64,000 nt of DNA. Origin: Massilia sp. HP4. Lineage in GTDB: Bacteria > Pseudomonadota > Gammaproteobacteria > Burkholderiales > Burkholderiaceae_D. The translations under genes and the position numbers were made by a program. Shown here piece after piece: positions 18,720 through 25,779 of this stretch. The notes under the pieces were generated by a model. The model did not search any database. It was given only the letters and a program-made list of their open reading frames with translations, and had not been told where the DNA came from. The stretch lies in contig NZ_STGG01000041.1 of NCBI RefSeq assembly GCF_005222695.1, forward strand, positions 62,001 to 126,000. The letters run 5' to 3'. Numbering within the stretch: the first letter of the stretch is position 1; every line of letters begins with the position of its first letter.

Positions 18720-19565
18720 TTAAAAACTTTGCGAAGCGGCGTCCAGGCCGCGGATCACGAGCACGCCGTCGTTACGTGGGGCGGCGCTCTGGCGTACCGG
18801 GGCGGCGGCGCGCGGGGCCGGCTCGGAGGCGGGTTCGGCGACCGGCTGGGCGGCAGTGCGTTCCGGCAGACCGAGCACCGACTCGCGGGTCGCGCCGCTG
18901 GTGGCGGCCGGCTGCGGGTCGACCTGGTTGCGCAGCACCAGCGACAGTTCGCCGATCGAGCGCGCCAGGTCGAGCTTTTCGACCTGTTCCGGCGTCAGTT
19001 CGAGCGTCACGGCGTTCACGACGCGCGGCTTGCTGTCGTCGACCGTCGATTCCTGGGCCACGGCCAGCACCAGGATCCGCTCCAGCACGATCTTCGAGAT
19101 CGACGGCGAAGCGGCCAGGTCGCTGCCGGTGGCCTGCAGGTTGACCAGGATGTCGACGTAGTTGCCCGGCAGTGCGAAGCCGGCCACTCCGACCACGTCG
19201 TTGACGCGCACGGTCATGGCGCGCTTGCCGGCGGTGACCACCGACGACAGGCCGCCCAGGGTGCCCTTCGGAGCCAGCTTCGATTCGACGATCGGTTCGC
19301 CGACCAGGATCTCGGCGCGCGCGATGCGGCCTTCGAGCGCCTTGATGTCGGTGACCGCGCCCGGCGGCACCGAGGTGGCCGGCCATTCGGACAGCTTCAG
19401 GCTGGTGGGAGCCAGGCGCGAACCCTGGTTGATGTTCGCCATCGCCACCACCACCTGGCTGCCGGACGGGCCTTGTTCGCCCATCCACTTGGCCGCCATC
19501 ACGACGGCGCCCAGCGCCAGCAGCAGGGCCACGCCGATGATCAGGATTGCTCTCGAGTTACGCAT
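18720..19565 (-). CDS. cpaB: CpaB/RcpC, Tad pilus periplasmic assembly protein
   Basis: The product is 281 aa. One N-terminal membrane helix (AILIIGVALLLALGAVVMAAKW) precedes an SAF domain (VVVAMANINQGSRLAPTSLKLSEWP) and the RcpC/CpaB domain (GKRAMTVRVNDVVGVAGFALPGNYVDILVN). A disordered Pro/Ala/Glu tail follows (PVAEPASEPAPRAAAP). It stabilises the secretin and may bind cell wall. The start overlaps the stop of the upstream ATPase gene by 8 bases. Confidence 0.93.
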   Translation of the reverse strand: MRNSRAILIIGVALLLALGAVVMAAKWMGEQGPSGSQVVVAMANINQGSRLAPTSLKLSEWPATSVPPGAVTDIKALEGRIARAEILVGEPIVESKLAPKGTLGGLSSVVTAGKRAMTVRVNDVVGVAGFALPGNYVDILVNLQATGSDLAASPSISKIVLERILVLAVAQESTVDDSKPRVVNAVTLELTPEQVEKLDLARSIGELSLVLRNQVDPQPAATSGATRESVLGLPERTAAQPVAEPASEPAPRAAAPVRQSAAPRNDGVLVIRGLDAASQSF

Positions 19566-20913
19566 TGTTGTACTCCACGGTGCCGCGTTCGCGGCGTTCA
19601 GTCTCTAGGGGGCGGCCGGCGGCGCCGGCGGCAAAATAGTTATCCCAGGCCCAGTCGATGGTGCGGCGCGACAGCTCCGGGGCCTGTTCTTCATAGCGCG
19701 CCAGGTCGCGCAGCTGGCGCATCAGGTCGCGCGGGTAGCAGGCCAGCAGCGGCACCTTACGCTCGCCGTGGCGCGCCAGCAGGTAGTCGAAGGCGTCGGC
19801 GTCGAACTCGACGCCGACTTTCGCGCAGGCCTGGCGGAACAGCGCCGCATACTCGTCCTGCGACGCCGCCGGCACTTCGATCTTGTAGCCCAGGCGGCGC
19901 AGGAAAGCGCCGTCCGACAGCCGCTGCGGCACGAAGTTCGACGAGAACACGACGATCACGTCGAACGGGATCTGGAAGCTGTGGCCGGTGTGCAGCGTCA
20001 GGTAGTCGACGCCGCGGTCCATCGGCACGATCCAGCGGTTCATCAGGGCTTCCGGGGTGCAGCGCTGGCGGCCCAGGTCGTCGATGATGAAGATGCCGTT
20101 GTTCGATTTCAGGTGCGGCGGCGCCTGGTACAGGCGGGTATGCGGGTCGAAGCGCAGGTCCAGCATGTCGAGGGTGAGCTCGCCGCCGGCCAGCGCGGCC
20201 GGACGGCGCACGCCGCGCACCCAGCGTGCGTCCGGCGCACTGCCGCGATCCAGGCCGCTGCCCAGGACTGCCCCCTCGCCCGCCACCACGTGCTGCACCG
20301 CGTCGAAGAATGGAATCACTTCGCCATCGACCATCAGCGCATACGGCACCGAGATGGCGCCGACCAGCAGCTCGCGCAGGCGCTCGGCCAGGTAGGTCTT
20401 GCCGCTCCCGGCCAGGCCGTGCAAGAAGATCGCGCGGCCCGAGTTCATCGCCGCGCCCAGCTGGTCGAGCACCAGCGGGTTGACCACGATGCCGTCGAAG
20501 GCCCCCGCCATCGCGCCGCGCGTGACCTGCATCGCGGCGACGCTTTGCGCCTTGACTTGGGCGGTGTAGGCTGCCAGGGTCACCGGCGCCGGGCCGGCGT
20601 AGGCGTTGCGGGCGACGGCGTTCGCGGCGCGTGCGCGGCCGGCATCGGTCAGGATGTAGGACAGGTCGGCGTCGGTGCCGCTGCTGCCCACGCGCGCGAT
20701 CTCGCACAGCTTCTCGGCGCGCAGGAAGGCGACCAGCGGATCGATGACGCTGACGTTCAGCTTCAGGTGGCTTGCCAGTTCCGCCAGGCGCAGCTGGCCG
20801 CGCTGGTACAGCACTTTCAAGATCAGCTCGGCCAGGAACAGGAACGGCAGGCCGGTGTCTTCGACCGTGCGCGGGGCACGGGCATTGGCCGGGGCCAGCA
20901 GCGCGTCGCTCAT
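19558..20913 (-). CDS. Winged-helix AAA+ ATPase inside the Tad locus
   Basis: The product is 451 aa. Residues 15-85 resemble a winged helix (LILKVLYQRGQLRLAELASHL, then a wing and LSYILTDAGRARA). An AAA+ module follows with Walker A GLAGSGKT at 166-173, Walker B IFIIDDLGRQRC, sensor 1 FSSNF and an arginine-rich lid (DGAFLRRLGYKIEVPA). A helical bundle closes the protein. It is MoxR-like in general plan but is not one of the classic tad genes. The ATG at 20913 has GTGAG upstream and lies 8 bases after the cpaA stop; the longer open frame overlaps cpaA. Role unknown; remodelling or regulation of pilus assembly is an inference from position. Confidence 0.8.
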   Translation of the reverse strand: MSDALLAPANARAPRTVEDTGLPFLFLAELILKVLYQRGQLRLAELASHLKLNVSVIDPLVAFLRAEKLCEIARVGSSGTDADLSYILTDAGRARAANAVARNAYAGPAPVTLAAYTAQVKAQSVAAMQVTRGAMAGAFDGIVVNPLVLDQLGAAMNSGRAIFLHGLAGSGKTYLAERLRELLVGAISVPYALMVDGEVIPFFDAVQHVVAGEGAVLGSGLDRGSAPDARWVRGVRRPAALAGGELTLDMLDLRFDPHTRLYQAPPHLKSNNGIFIIDDLGRQRCTPEALMNRWIVPMDRGVDYLTLHTGHSFQIPFDVIVVFSSNFVPQRLSDGAFLRRLGYKIEVPAASQDEYAALFRQACAKVGVEFDADAFDYLLARHGERKVPLLACYPRDLMRQLRDLARYEEQAPELSRRTIDWAWDNYFAAGAAGRPLETERRERGTVEYNNA

Positions 20914-20921
20914 GGTTTGGC

Positions 20922-21497
20922 TCACAGCGGCAAGTCCCCGTGCACGCGGATCCACAGCACGCAACCGGCGGTGGCGACCGCGATCGCCACTGCATACGGC
21001 AGGCGGCCGCTGGCCGCTTCGGGCGGCGTCACCGGCGCGGCGATGCTGCCGGCCAGCGCCGAAAAGGCACTGTGCATGGCCATGTGCCAGGCGTTGCCGA
21101 CCAGGCGCCGCAGGCTGCCCTGCCAGGCGGCGAAGGCCAGCGCCAGCAGGCCGCCGGCCACCAGCGTGACCAGGCCGACGGTCAGGATCTGGCCGGCGCC
21201 GATAAAGGCACCCACCATCGCCAGCAGCTTGACGTCGCCCGCCCCCATCAGGCGCAGCGCATACATCGGCAGCAGCAGCGCCAGGCCCAGGCCCCAGCCG
21301 CCCAGCGACTGCAGCAGGCCCAGGCCGCCCACCTGCCCGCCGAACAGCCCATCGCCTGCCGGCAGCAGCACGTGCAGTGCGAACGCCGCCAGCATGCCGG
21401 GAAACACGACGGCATTCGGGATGCGGCGCGCACGCACGTCGTGCCAGACGGCGGCGCCGAGCAGTGCGAACAACAGCAGGAGTGGCAGGCTTGTCAA
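20922..21497 (-). CDS. cpaA: CpaA/TadV-type prepilin peptidase
   Basis: The product is 191 aa. This A24-family aspartic peptidase cleaves the Flp pilin leader. The first helix leads into AAVWHDVRARRIPN, holding the first catalytic Asp, and MGAGDVKLLAMVGAF holds the second in the GxGD motif. Further helices run to the C-terminus. The start is set at a TTG (21497) with GGAG 6 bases upstream. An ATG further upstream at 21572 would place the terminator hairpin inside the gene and has no ribosome site. It follows the pilin terminator, so expression is probably read-through or from a weak internal promoter. Confidence 0.85.
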   Translation of the reverse strand: MTSLPLLLLFALLGAAVWHDVRARRIPNAVVFPGMLAAFALHVLLPAGDGLFGGQVGGLGLLQSLGGWGLGLALLLPMYALRLMGAGDVKLLAMVGAFIGAGQILTVGLVTLVAGGLLALAFAAWQGSLRRLVGNAWHMAMHSAFSALAGSIAAPVTPPEAASGRLPYAVAIAVATAGCVLWIRVHGDLPL

Positions 21498-21511
21498 GAT
21501 GGGCTCCGGGT

Positions 21512-21544
21512 AAAAAAAATCCGGCACGAAACCTCCGTGCCGGA
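21512..21544 (-). terminator. Intrinsic terminator after the Flp pilin gene
   Basis: On the minus strand TCCGGCACG (21544-21536) pairs with CGTGCCGGA (21528-21520) and is followed by eight T (21519-21512). It lies 33 bases after the pilin stop and 14 bases before the cpaA start. It would make pilin mRNA more abundant than the assembly genes. Confidence 0.9.
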
Positions 21545-21577
21545 TGGGGACCGCCGCTGGCGGCCGCGACACCAGGA

Positions 21578-21760
21578 TCAGGTGTTGGTCGGCGTCTTCG
21601 ACGAGATGCGGTTTGCCAGGGTGGTGAACAGGGTGCTGATGTTGCCGCCCAGCAGGCTGACTGCTGCGATGATGACGCCGGCGATCAGGGAGGCGATCAG
21701 TGCATACTCGATTGCGGTGACGCCGTCTTCTTCTTTGATCAGGTTAGCGATGAAGTTCAT
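21578..21760 (-). CDS. flp: Flp/Fap-type pilin
   Basis: The product is 60 aa, the major Tad pilin. A short leader (MNFIANLIKEEDG) ends at the prepilin cleavage site. The mature part starts VTAIEYALIASLIAG, with Glu at +5 and Tyr at +6 as Flp pilins require, then a hydrophobic helix and a short polar tail (RISSKTPTNT). The start at 21760 has GAAAGGAAAT upstream. One pilin gene is present, followed at once by a strong terminator. Confidence 0.95.
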   Translation of the reverse strand: MNFIANLIKEEDGVTAIEYALIASLIAGVIIAAVSLLGGNISTLFTTLANRISSKTPTNT

Positions 21761-21795
21761 GGTATTTCCTTTCAGGGTTTTCAATAGGTTGGGCT

Positions 21796-21930
21796 TTATG
21801 CGCTCGTCCACACGGCCAGGGCCGCGATGAAACAGACGACTGCGAGCAGGACGCCGAGGACCAGGTACGACATCGCCGGGCTGCCGCTTCTTTCGTATTG
21901 CTGCTCCGGGTTGTCTTCCTTGTCGTACAC
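21796..21930 (-). CDS. Small single-pass membrane protein (44 aa) upstream of the pilin
   Basis: The frame begins at GTG (21930) with AGGAG 6 bases upstream, and ends in TAA. A charged N-terminus (YDKEDNPEQQYERSGSP) is followed by one clear membrane helix (YLVLGVLLAVVCFIAALAVW). It is 35 bases ahead of the pilin gene and on the same strand. The good ribosome site and clean membrane helix argue that it is real. Function unknown; small membrane proteins at this place may modulate pilin handling. Confidence 0.6.
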   Translation of the reverse strand: MYDKEDNPEQQYERSGSPAMSYLVLGVLLAVVCFIAALAVWTSA

Positions 21931-22060
21931 GTTCGCTCCTGTCCTCTTGCCGCCGTACCGTGTGAAACGATACGCAGCGCATGAGTTGAATCTTACGGAT
22001 CGGCGAATTCGTTGCCATCCGTCAAAACTACCTTTTTGCGGGGGACTTGTTGCCGTGGCG

Positions 22061-22082
22061 GCCTAGGACATATGTCCTAGGC
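22061..22082. promoter_or_regulatory. 22-bp perfect palindrome, candidate operator of the pilin operon
   Basis: Each half-site reads GCCTAGGACAT and the two halves meet without spacer. It lies between the response regulator stop (22144) and the small membrane protein/pilin genes, about 130 bases upstream of the GTG at 21930. That is a fitting place for activator or repressor binding. LuxR/NarL-type regulators bind inverted repeats of about this size, so the neighbouring regulator is the first candidate. Confidence 0.55.
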
Positions 22083-22143
22083 GCTGTGTAGGAAGGGTCT
22101 GTCAGGGGCGCGGCGCCCTGGAAGGCGCCGGCGTGGGGCACGG

Positions 22144-22797
22144 TCAGGACAGGCCGTGCTTGGTGGCGTAGACGTACAACTCGAGGCGGTTTGCGACCTC
22201 GAGCTTCTGGTAGATGGTGGTCAAGTGGTTGCGCAGGGTGCGTTCCGAGATGAAGGCGCGCTCGGCCAGGTCCTTGTTCAGCGCGCCCTTGCCCTGCACG
22301 ATCATGCCGATCACTTCGCGCTCGCGCGCGGTGAGCGAGGCGATGCGCTGGGCTTCCGGGTCGGCCTTCGGGGCTGGCGCCACCAGTTGGCCAAGCAGGG
22401 CCTGCATCAGCGACTGGTCGAGCCACAGTTCTCCTCCGTGCACCTTGCGCACGGCCGCCAGCACGTCGTCGGTCGGCGCTTCCTTGCTCACCACGCCGCG
22501 GGCGCCGGCCTTGACGGCCGCCGCCAGGGTCGCCTGGTCGCGGTTGGCACTGAGGATGACCACCTTCGTACGGCCGTTCTCGACCAGCGCAGGCAGGAAC
22601 TCGATCGAGCTGCTGCCCTTCAGGTCCAGGTCGAGCAGCACGATATCGGGCTGGAATTCGGCGCACAAGGCCTTGGCCTCGATGCCGTCGCTGGCGCTGC
22701 CGACCAGCTGGAAGGCGTCGCCTTCGGCCTGGATCAGCCGCTCGAGGCCCCACAACATCGTCTTATGGTCGTCGACCAGCAGGATACGTATGGTCAT
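22144..22797 (-). CDS. NarL/FixJ-family response regulator
   Basis: The product is 217 aa. The receiver domain has the acidic pocket LLVDDHKT near residues 6-13, the phospho-acceptor Asp at 56 (DIVLLDLDLKG) and a Lys near 103. The C-terminal LuxR-type HTH begins LTAREREVIGMIVQGKG and has ISERTLRNHLTTIYQKLEV as the recognition part. It starts 24 bases after the kinase gene and is the likely controller of the adjacent pilus genes. Confidence 0.93.
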   Translation of the reverse strand: MTIRILLVDDHKTMLWGLERLIQAEGDAFQLVGSASDGIEAKALCAEFQPDIVLLDLDLKGSSSIEFLPALVENGRTKVVILSANRDQATLAAAVKAGARGVVSKEAPTDDVLAAVRKVHGGELWLDQSLMQALLGQLVAPAPKADPEAQRIASLTAREREVIGMIVQGKGALNKDLAERAFISERTLRNHLTTIYQKLEVANRLELYVYATKHGLS

Positions 22798-22821
22798 GTC
22801 TCTCCTTGGTTGTTCGCGTGA

Positions 22822-24567
22822 TCAAACAGGAATGCGGATGCGCAACAGCGTCTGGCGGCCGTCGGCCTCCACTTCGAGCTTGCCGCCCAGCCCCTGGACC
22901 CGCTCCGCGATCGAACGTGGCACGAAGGGCAAGGGCGCTTGTCCCGCCACCGCCGCCGGGTTGAAGATATCGATGGCGAGGATACCGCCCTCCTCTTCCA
23001 CCACCACGCCGGCAGTGCGGGCGCGGGTATGCTTGCAGATATTGCTGATGCCCTCGGTGACGATCTGGAACACCTCGGCCGCCATGCGGTCGTTGATCGC
23101 GCTGTCGGCATGCATTTCCAGCATTACGTCCAGGCCATAGAAGGTCTCCACCTGGCGCAGCTGGCGGCGCAGGGCGATCAGCAACTCGGGCTCTTCCTGG
23201 CGCCCGCTGCGAAAGCGCTGGGCGAAGTCACGCATGTCGCCGATCACGCCCGAACACATGTCCACCAGGCGGTCCAGCTCGGGCGCGACCGGGCTGTCGT
23301 CGCCGGCCTGGTTGCGGATCGCCGCCACCGCATGGCGCAGCCCGATATACGGCTGGATGGTGCTGTCGTGCAGGTCGCGGGCGATCGTCTGGCGCTCGCG
23401 GAAGGCCGCCTCGGAAGCCAGGCGATCGAGCAGGTCGATGGTCTCGATGACGGGGAAGGCCTGCTGCACGATGTGTTTCAGGAAGCTGGCGTCGCCGCGC
23501 TTGAAGCGCATGCCGGTGACAAAAATGCGGCCCGCGCCCTTGCGCAGCGGCAGTGACACGCTGATGAAACCCTCGCTGTCGAGCAGGTCGGCCACGTGGC
23601 CGCAGGCATCGGTATCGGTCTTGTGCCAGTCGCGCACGCCACTACCCAGGCGCAAGGCGGTGGCGGTGGCGGGCCCGATGCTGAACAGGCCGAAATGGCG
23701 CACCGGCGCCAGGTACAGGATGGCGCCGTCTTCCAGGGCCAGCAGCGGCGCGATGTCGTCCGCGTCGGGCCGGCTGCGGCCGATCGCCCGGCCGCTTTTG
23801 GGGTGGTGGGCGGTGCTCATGGTCCAGCGCTCGTGACTGTCCTGCATCAGCAGCACGCAGCTCGTGCCGCCATAGAAGCGCAGGATCTTGTCCATCAGCG
23901 AATCGAGCGTGTGCTGCACGCCGAAGCGCGGGTTGGACAGGCGGCTGACGTCGCGCAGCAAGGCCAGGCGCCGGCGCTGGTCGACAGCCAACCCGCCCCA
24001 GAACGCGACCATATAGCCCAGCGCCAGCACGAAGGTGGCGCGCAGCAGCAGGATCTGCAGGGTCGCCAGCCCCTGGGCCGCCAGCACCGAGACCGCCACC
24101 ACGCCGACCGATCCGAGCGTGAGCTTGGCGCCGGCGTCGAAGCCGTGCCGGAACGAGGTGGCCAGGATGGCGAAGAAGAAGAACGAGAAGAAGGGGCTGG
24201 CGGTGCCGCCGCTGGCCCAGATGACCAGGCCATACCAGGCGATGTCGATCCAGTACACCCGCGGGCCATGCCAGAAGCCGGCGCGGTAGCCGGCAATCAC
24301 CAGCAAGGTCAGGCTGTGCAGCACATAGGCGGCGAAGATCAGCCAGGTCCAGTGGCGCGACAGGGTGACGCCGCCGGCCCCGATGTACAGGGTCAGCAGC
24401 GCCGACACCGCCAGCAGCACGCGCATGCCGAACACCATCCACACCTCGGCATCGGCCGAGGCCGCACGCTGCCCGGTGGCTGGCTGGCCCGCGCGCGCGC
24501 GGGCGAATGAACGAAACGAAGATGGAACGATGCTAGCTAACCAATTCATGTTGTGCGGCGCCGACAA
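22822..24567 (-). CDS. Membrane sensor histidine kinase (HisKA_3 type)
   Basis: The product is 581 aa. Residues 42-195 hold about five or six membrane helices (VFGMRVLLAVSALLTLYIGAG, WLIFAAYVLHSLTLLVIAGY, FFSFFFFAILATSF and others). Residues 215-370 look like a GAF-type domain. The phosphorylated His is residue 400 in RERQTIARDLHDSTIQPYIG. A HATPase segment follows (MAAEVFQIVTEGISNICKHTRA). This is the NarX/DegS-type kinase partner of the response regulator. It diverges from the tadE genes, so the two-component pair sits in the middle of the pilus island. A second possible start lies at 24549. Confidence 0.92.
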   Translation of the reverse strand: MSAPHNMNWLASIVPSSFRSFARARAGQPATGQRAASADAEVWMVFGMRVLLAVSALLTLYIGAGGVTLSRHWTWLIFAAYVLHSLTLLVIAGYRAGFWHGPRVYWIDIAWYGLVIWASGGTASPFFSFFFFAILATSFRHGFDAGAKLTLGSVGVVAVSVLAAQGLATLQILLLRATFVLALGYMVAFWGGLAVDQRRRLALLRDVSRLSNPRFGVQHTLDSLMDKILRFYGGTSCVLLMQDSHERWTMSTAHHPKSGRAIGRSRPDADDIAPLLALEDGAILYLAPVRHFGLFSIGPATATALRLGSGVRDWHKTDTDACGHVADLLDSEGFISVSLPLRKGAGRIFVTGMRFKRGDASFLKHIVQQAFPVIETIDLLDRLASEAAFRERQTIARDLHDSTIQPYIGLRHAVAAIRNQAGDDSPVAPELDRLVDMCSGVIGDMRDFAQRFRSGRQEEPELLIALRRQLRQVETFYGLDVMLEMHADSAINDRMAAEVFQIVTEGISNICKHTRARTAGVVVEEEGGILAIDIFNPAAVAGQAPLPFVPRSIAERVQGLGGKLEVEADGRQTLLRIRIPV

Positions 24568-24678
24568 AGGCGTTAAATCATCGATAAAAGCGACACGGGA
24601 AATGATTTTTGCCCTGTAGAATCCCCCGAAGCTTACCGCATGCCATGTGCCACTTTCCGTAAAATTGCCTGAATAACG

Positions 24679-25143
24679 ATGTATTCCGTCCCACGCCGTC
24701 AGTCCGGCGCCACATTCGTCGAGATGGCGATCATTGCACCGGTCTTTCTACTGGTGCTGGTCGCGATCATCGAACTCAGCATGATGTTCTTCGCCAGCCT
24801 GACGATGCAGTATGCCGTGCGCGAGGGCGCTCGCTTCGCCATCACCGGCCGCAGTTCGGAATCGGCCACCGGCACCCAGCAACGCTACGCCACCGTCATT
24901 GCCAAGATCAAGGACAACTCGCTCGGCATGTACGACCGCACATCGCCCCAGATCTCGGTCAATGGCACCAAATACTCGACCAGCACCTACAACAACGGCA
25001 TGTTCGGGGCGCCCGGCGACATCGTGGTGATCCAGCTCGACTGCAGCTGGCCGGTAACCACGCCCCTGCTGTCGAGCTTTTTCACCAACGGCGTCTACCG
25101 GTTCGCGGTCGCAGCCACCATGCGCAACGAGATCTTCCCATGA
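24679..25143 (+). CDS. tadE: TadE-family pilus assembly protein
   Basis: The product is 154 aa. It begins with a pseudopilin-like leader (RRQSGATFVEMAIIAPVFLLVLVAIIELSMMFF) that includes the conserved Glu after the cleavage site. It has the typical TadE sequence QYAVREGARFAITG and a short C-terminal domain (YRFAVAATMRNE). Processed by the prepilin peptidase; acts as a minor pilin. First gene of the plus-strand triplet; the next start overlaps its stop by 4 bases (ATGA). Confidence 0.92.
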   Translation: MYSVPRRQSGATFVEMAIIAPVFLLVLVAIIELSMMFFASLTMQYAVREGARFAITGRSSESATGTQQRYATVIAKIKDNSLGMYDRTSPQISVNGTKYSTSTYNNGMFGAPGDIVVIQLDCSWPVTTPLLSSFFTNGVYRFAVAATMRNEIFP

Positions 25144-25778
25144 CGCAATATGACGCTTCCTGCGCCGTCATGACTGTACCGAAATCCCGCAAACGCGAGC
25201 GCGGCATTGCTGCGGTCGAGCTGGCCTTGCTGCTGCCGATGCTGGTGATCCTCGCGCTGTGCACCATCGACGGCGCCCGCGCGCTGCAGGCGAACATCAT
25301 CATGACCAATGTTGCGCGCGAGGGCGCCAACCTGGCGTCCCGCGGCGGGACCGACCTCGAGGACGGCAGCCAGGACATCATCTATGCCGTCATGGCCAGC
25401 GCCCCGCCGCTGAACGTCAACCAGCAGGGCATGATGTACATCACGCGCGTGATGGGCGTGGGCACGACGCGCAGCGTGGTGCTGGACCAGTACCGCTGGG
25501 ACGATGCCGCGCGCAACCTCGGCGCCCGCAAGAGCAGCTACCAGCCGGCCAGCCGCATCTATGCCTGCGGCTCGTGGAACAGCGCCGGCAAGTGTACCGG
25601 CATCAGCAGCAGCTCGCGGCCGACAGTATCGGTACTCACAGGCAAACTCGACAATGGCGAGATCGTCTACGTCGTCGAAACCTTCTACAAGTTCGACATG
25701 CTGGTCAATGCCTTCACCTTCCGCAAGGATGCCCTGCCCACCTTCGGGCCCGACCTGTATTCGATGAGCGTGTTCTGA
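25140..25778 (+). CDS. TadE/TadF-like minor pseudopilin
   Basis: The product is 212 aa. The leader KRERGIAAVELALLLPMLVILALCTIDGARAL carries the GIAAVE processing motif, followed by QANIIMTNVAREGANLASRGG, which is common to this family. The C-terminal domain is larger than in TadE and includes a Cys pair near YACGSWNSAGKCTG. The start overlaps the upstream stop by ATGA; an alternative Met at 25170 lies closer to the leader. Probably the TadF counterpart. Confidence 0.88.
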   Translation: MTQYDASCAVMTVPKSRKRERGIAAVELALLLPMLVILALCTIDGARALQANIIMTNVAREGANLASRGGTDLEDGSQDIIYAVMASAPPLNVNQQGMMYITRVMGVGTTRSVVLDQYRWDDAARNLGARKSSYQPASRIYACGSWNSAGKCTGISSSSRPTVSVLTGKLDNGEIVYVVETFYKFDMLVNAFTFRKDALPTFGPDLYSMSVF

Positions 25779-25779
25779 T

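Noticed and set aside
21960..22010. Sigma-54-like promoter (GG-N10-GC) on the minus strand ahead of the pilin genes
   Set aside because: Only the GG/GC pair fits; the TTGCW half is not matched and no sigma-54 activator is nearby.
21827..22066. 79-codon plus-strand open frame over the small membrane protein
   Set aside because: The minus-strand frame has a ribosome site and a clean membrane helix; the plus frame has neither.
22112..22131. GC-rich hairpin after the response regulator gene as a terminator
   Set aside because: Short stem (CGGCGCC/GGCGCCG) without a T-run in a GC-rich context where such pairings are common.
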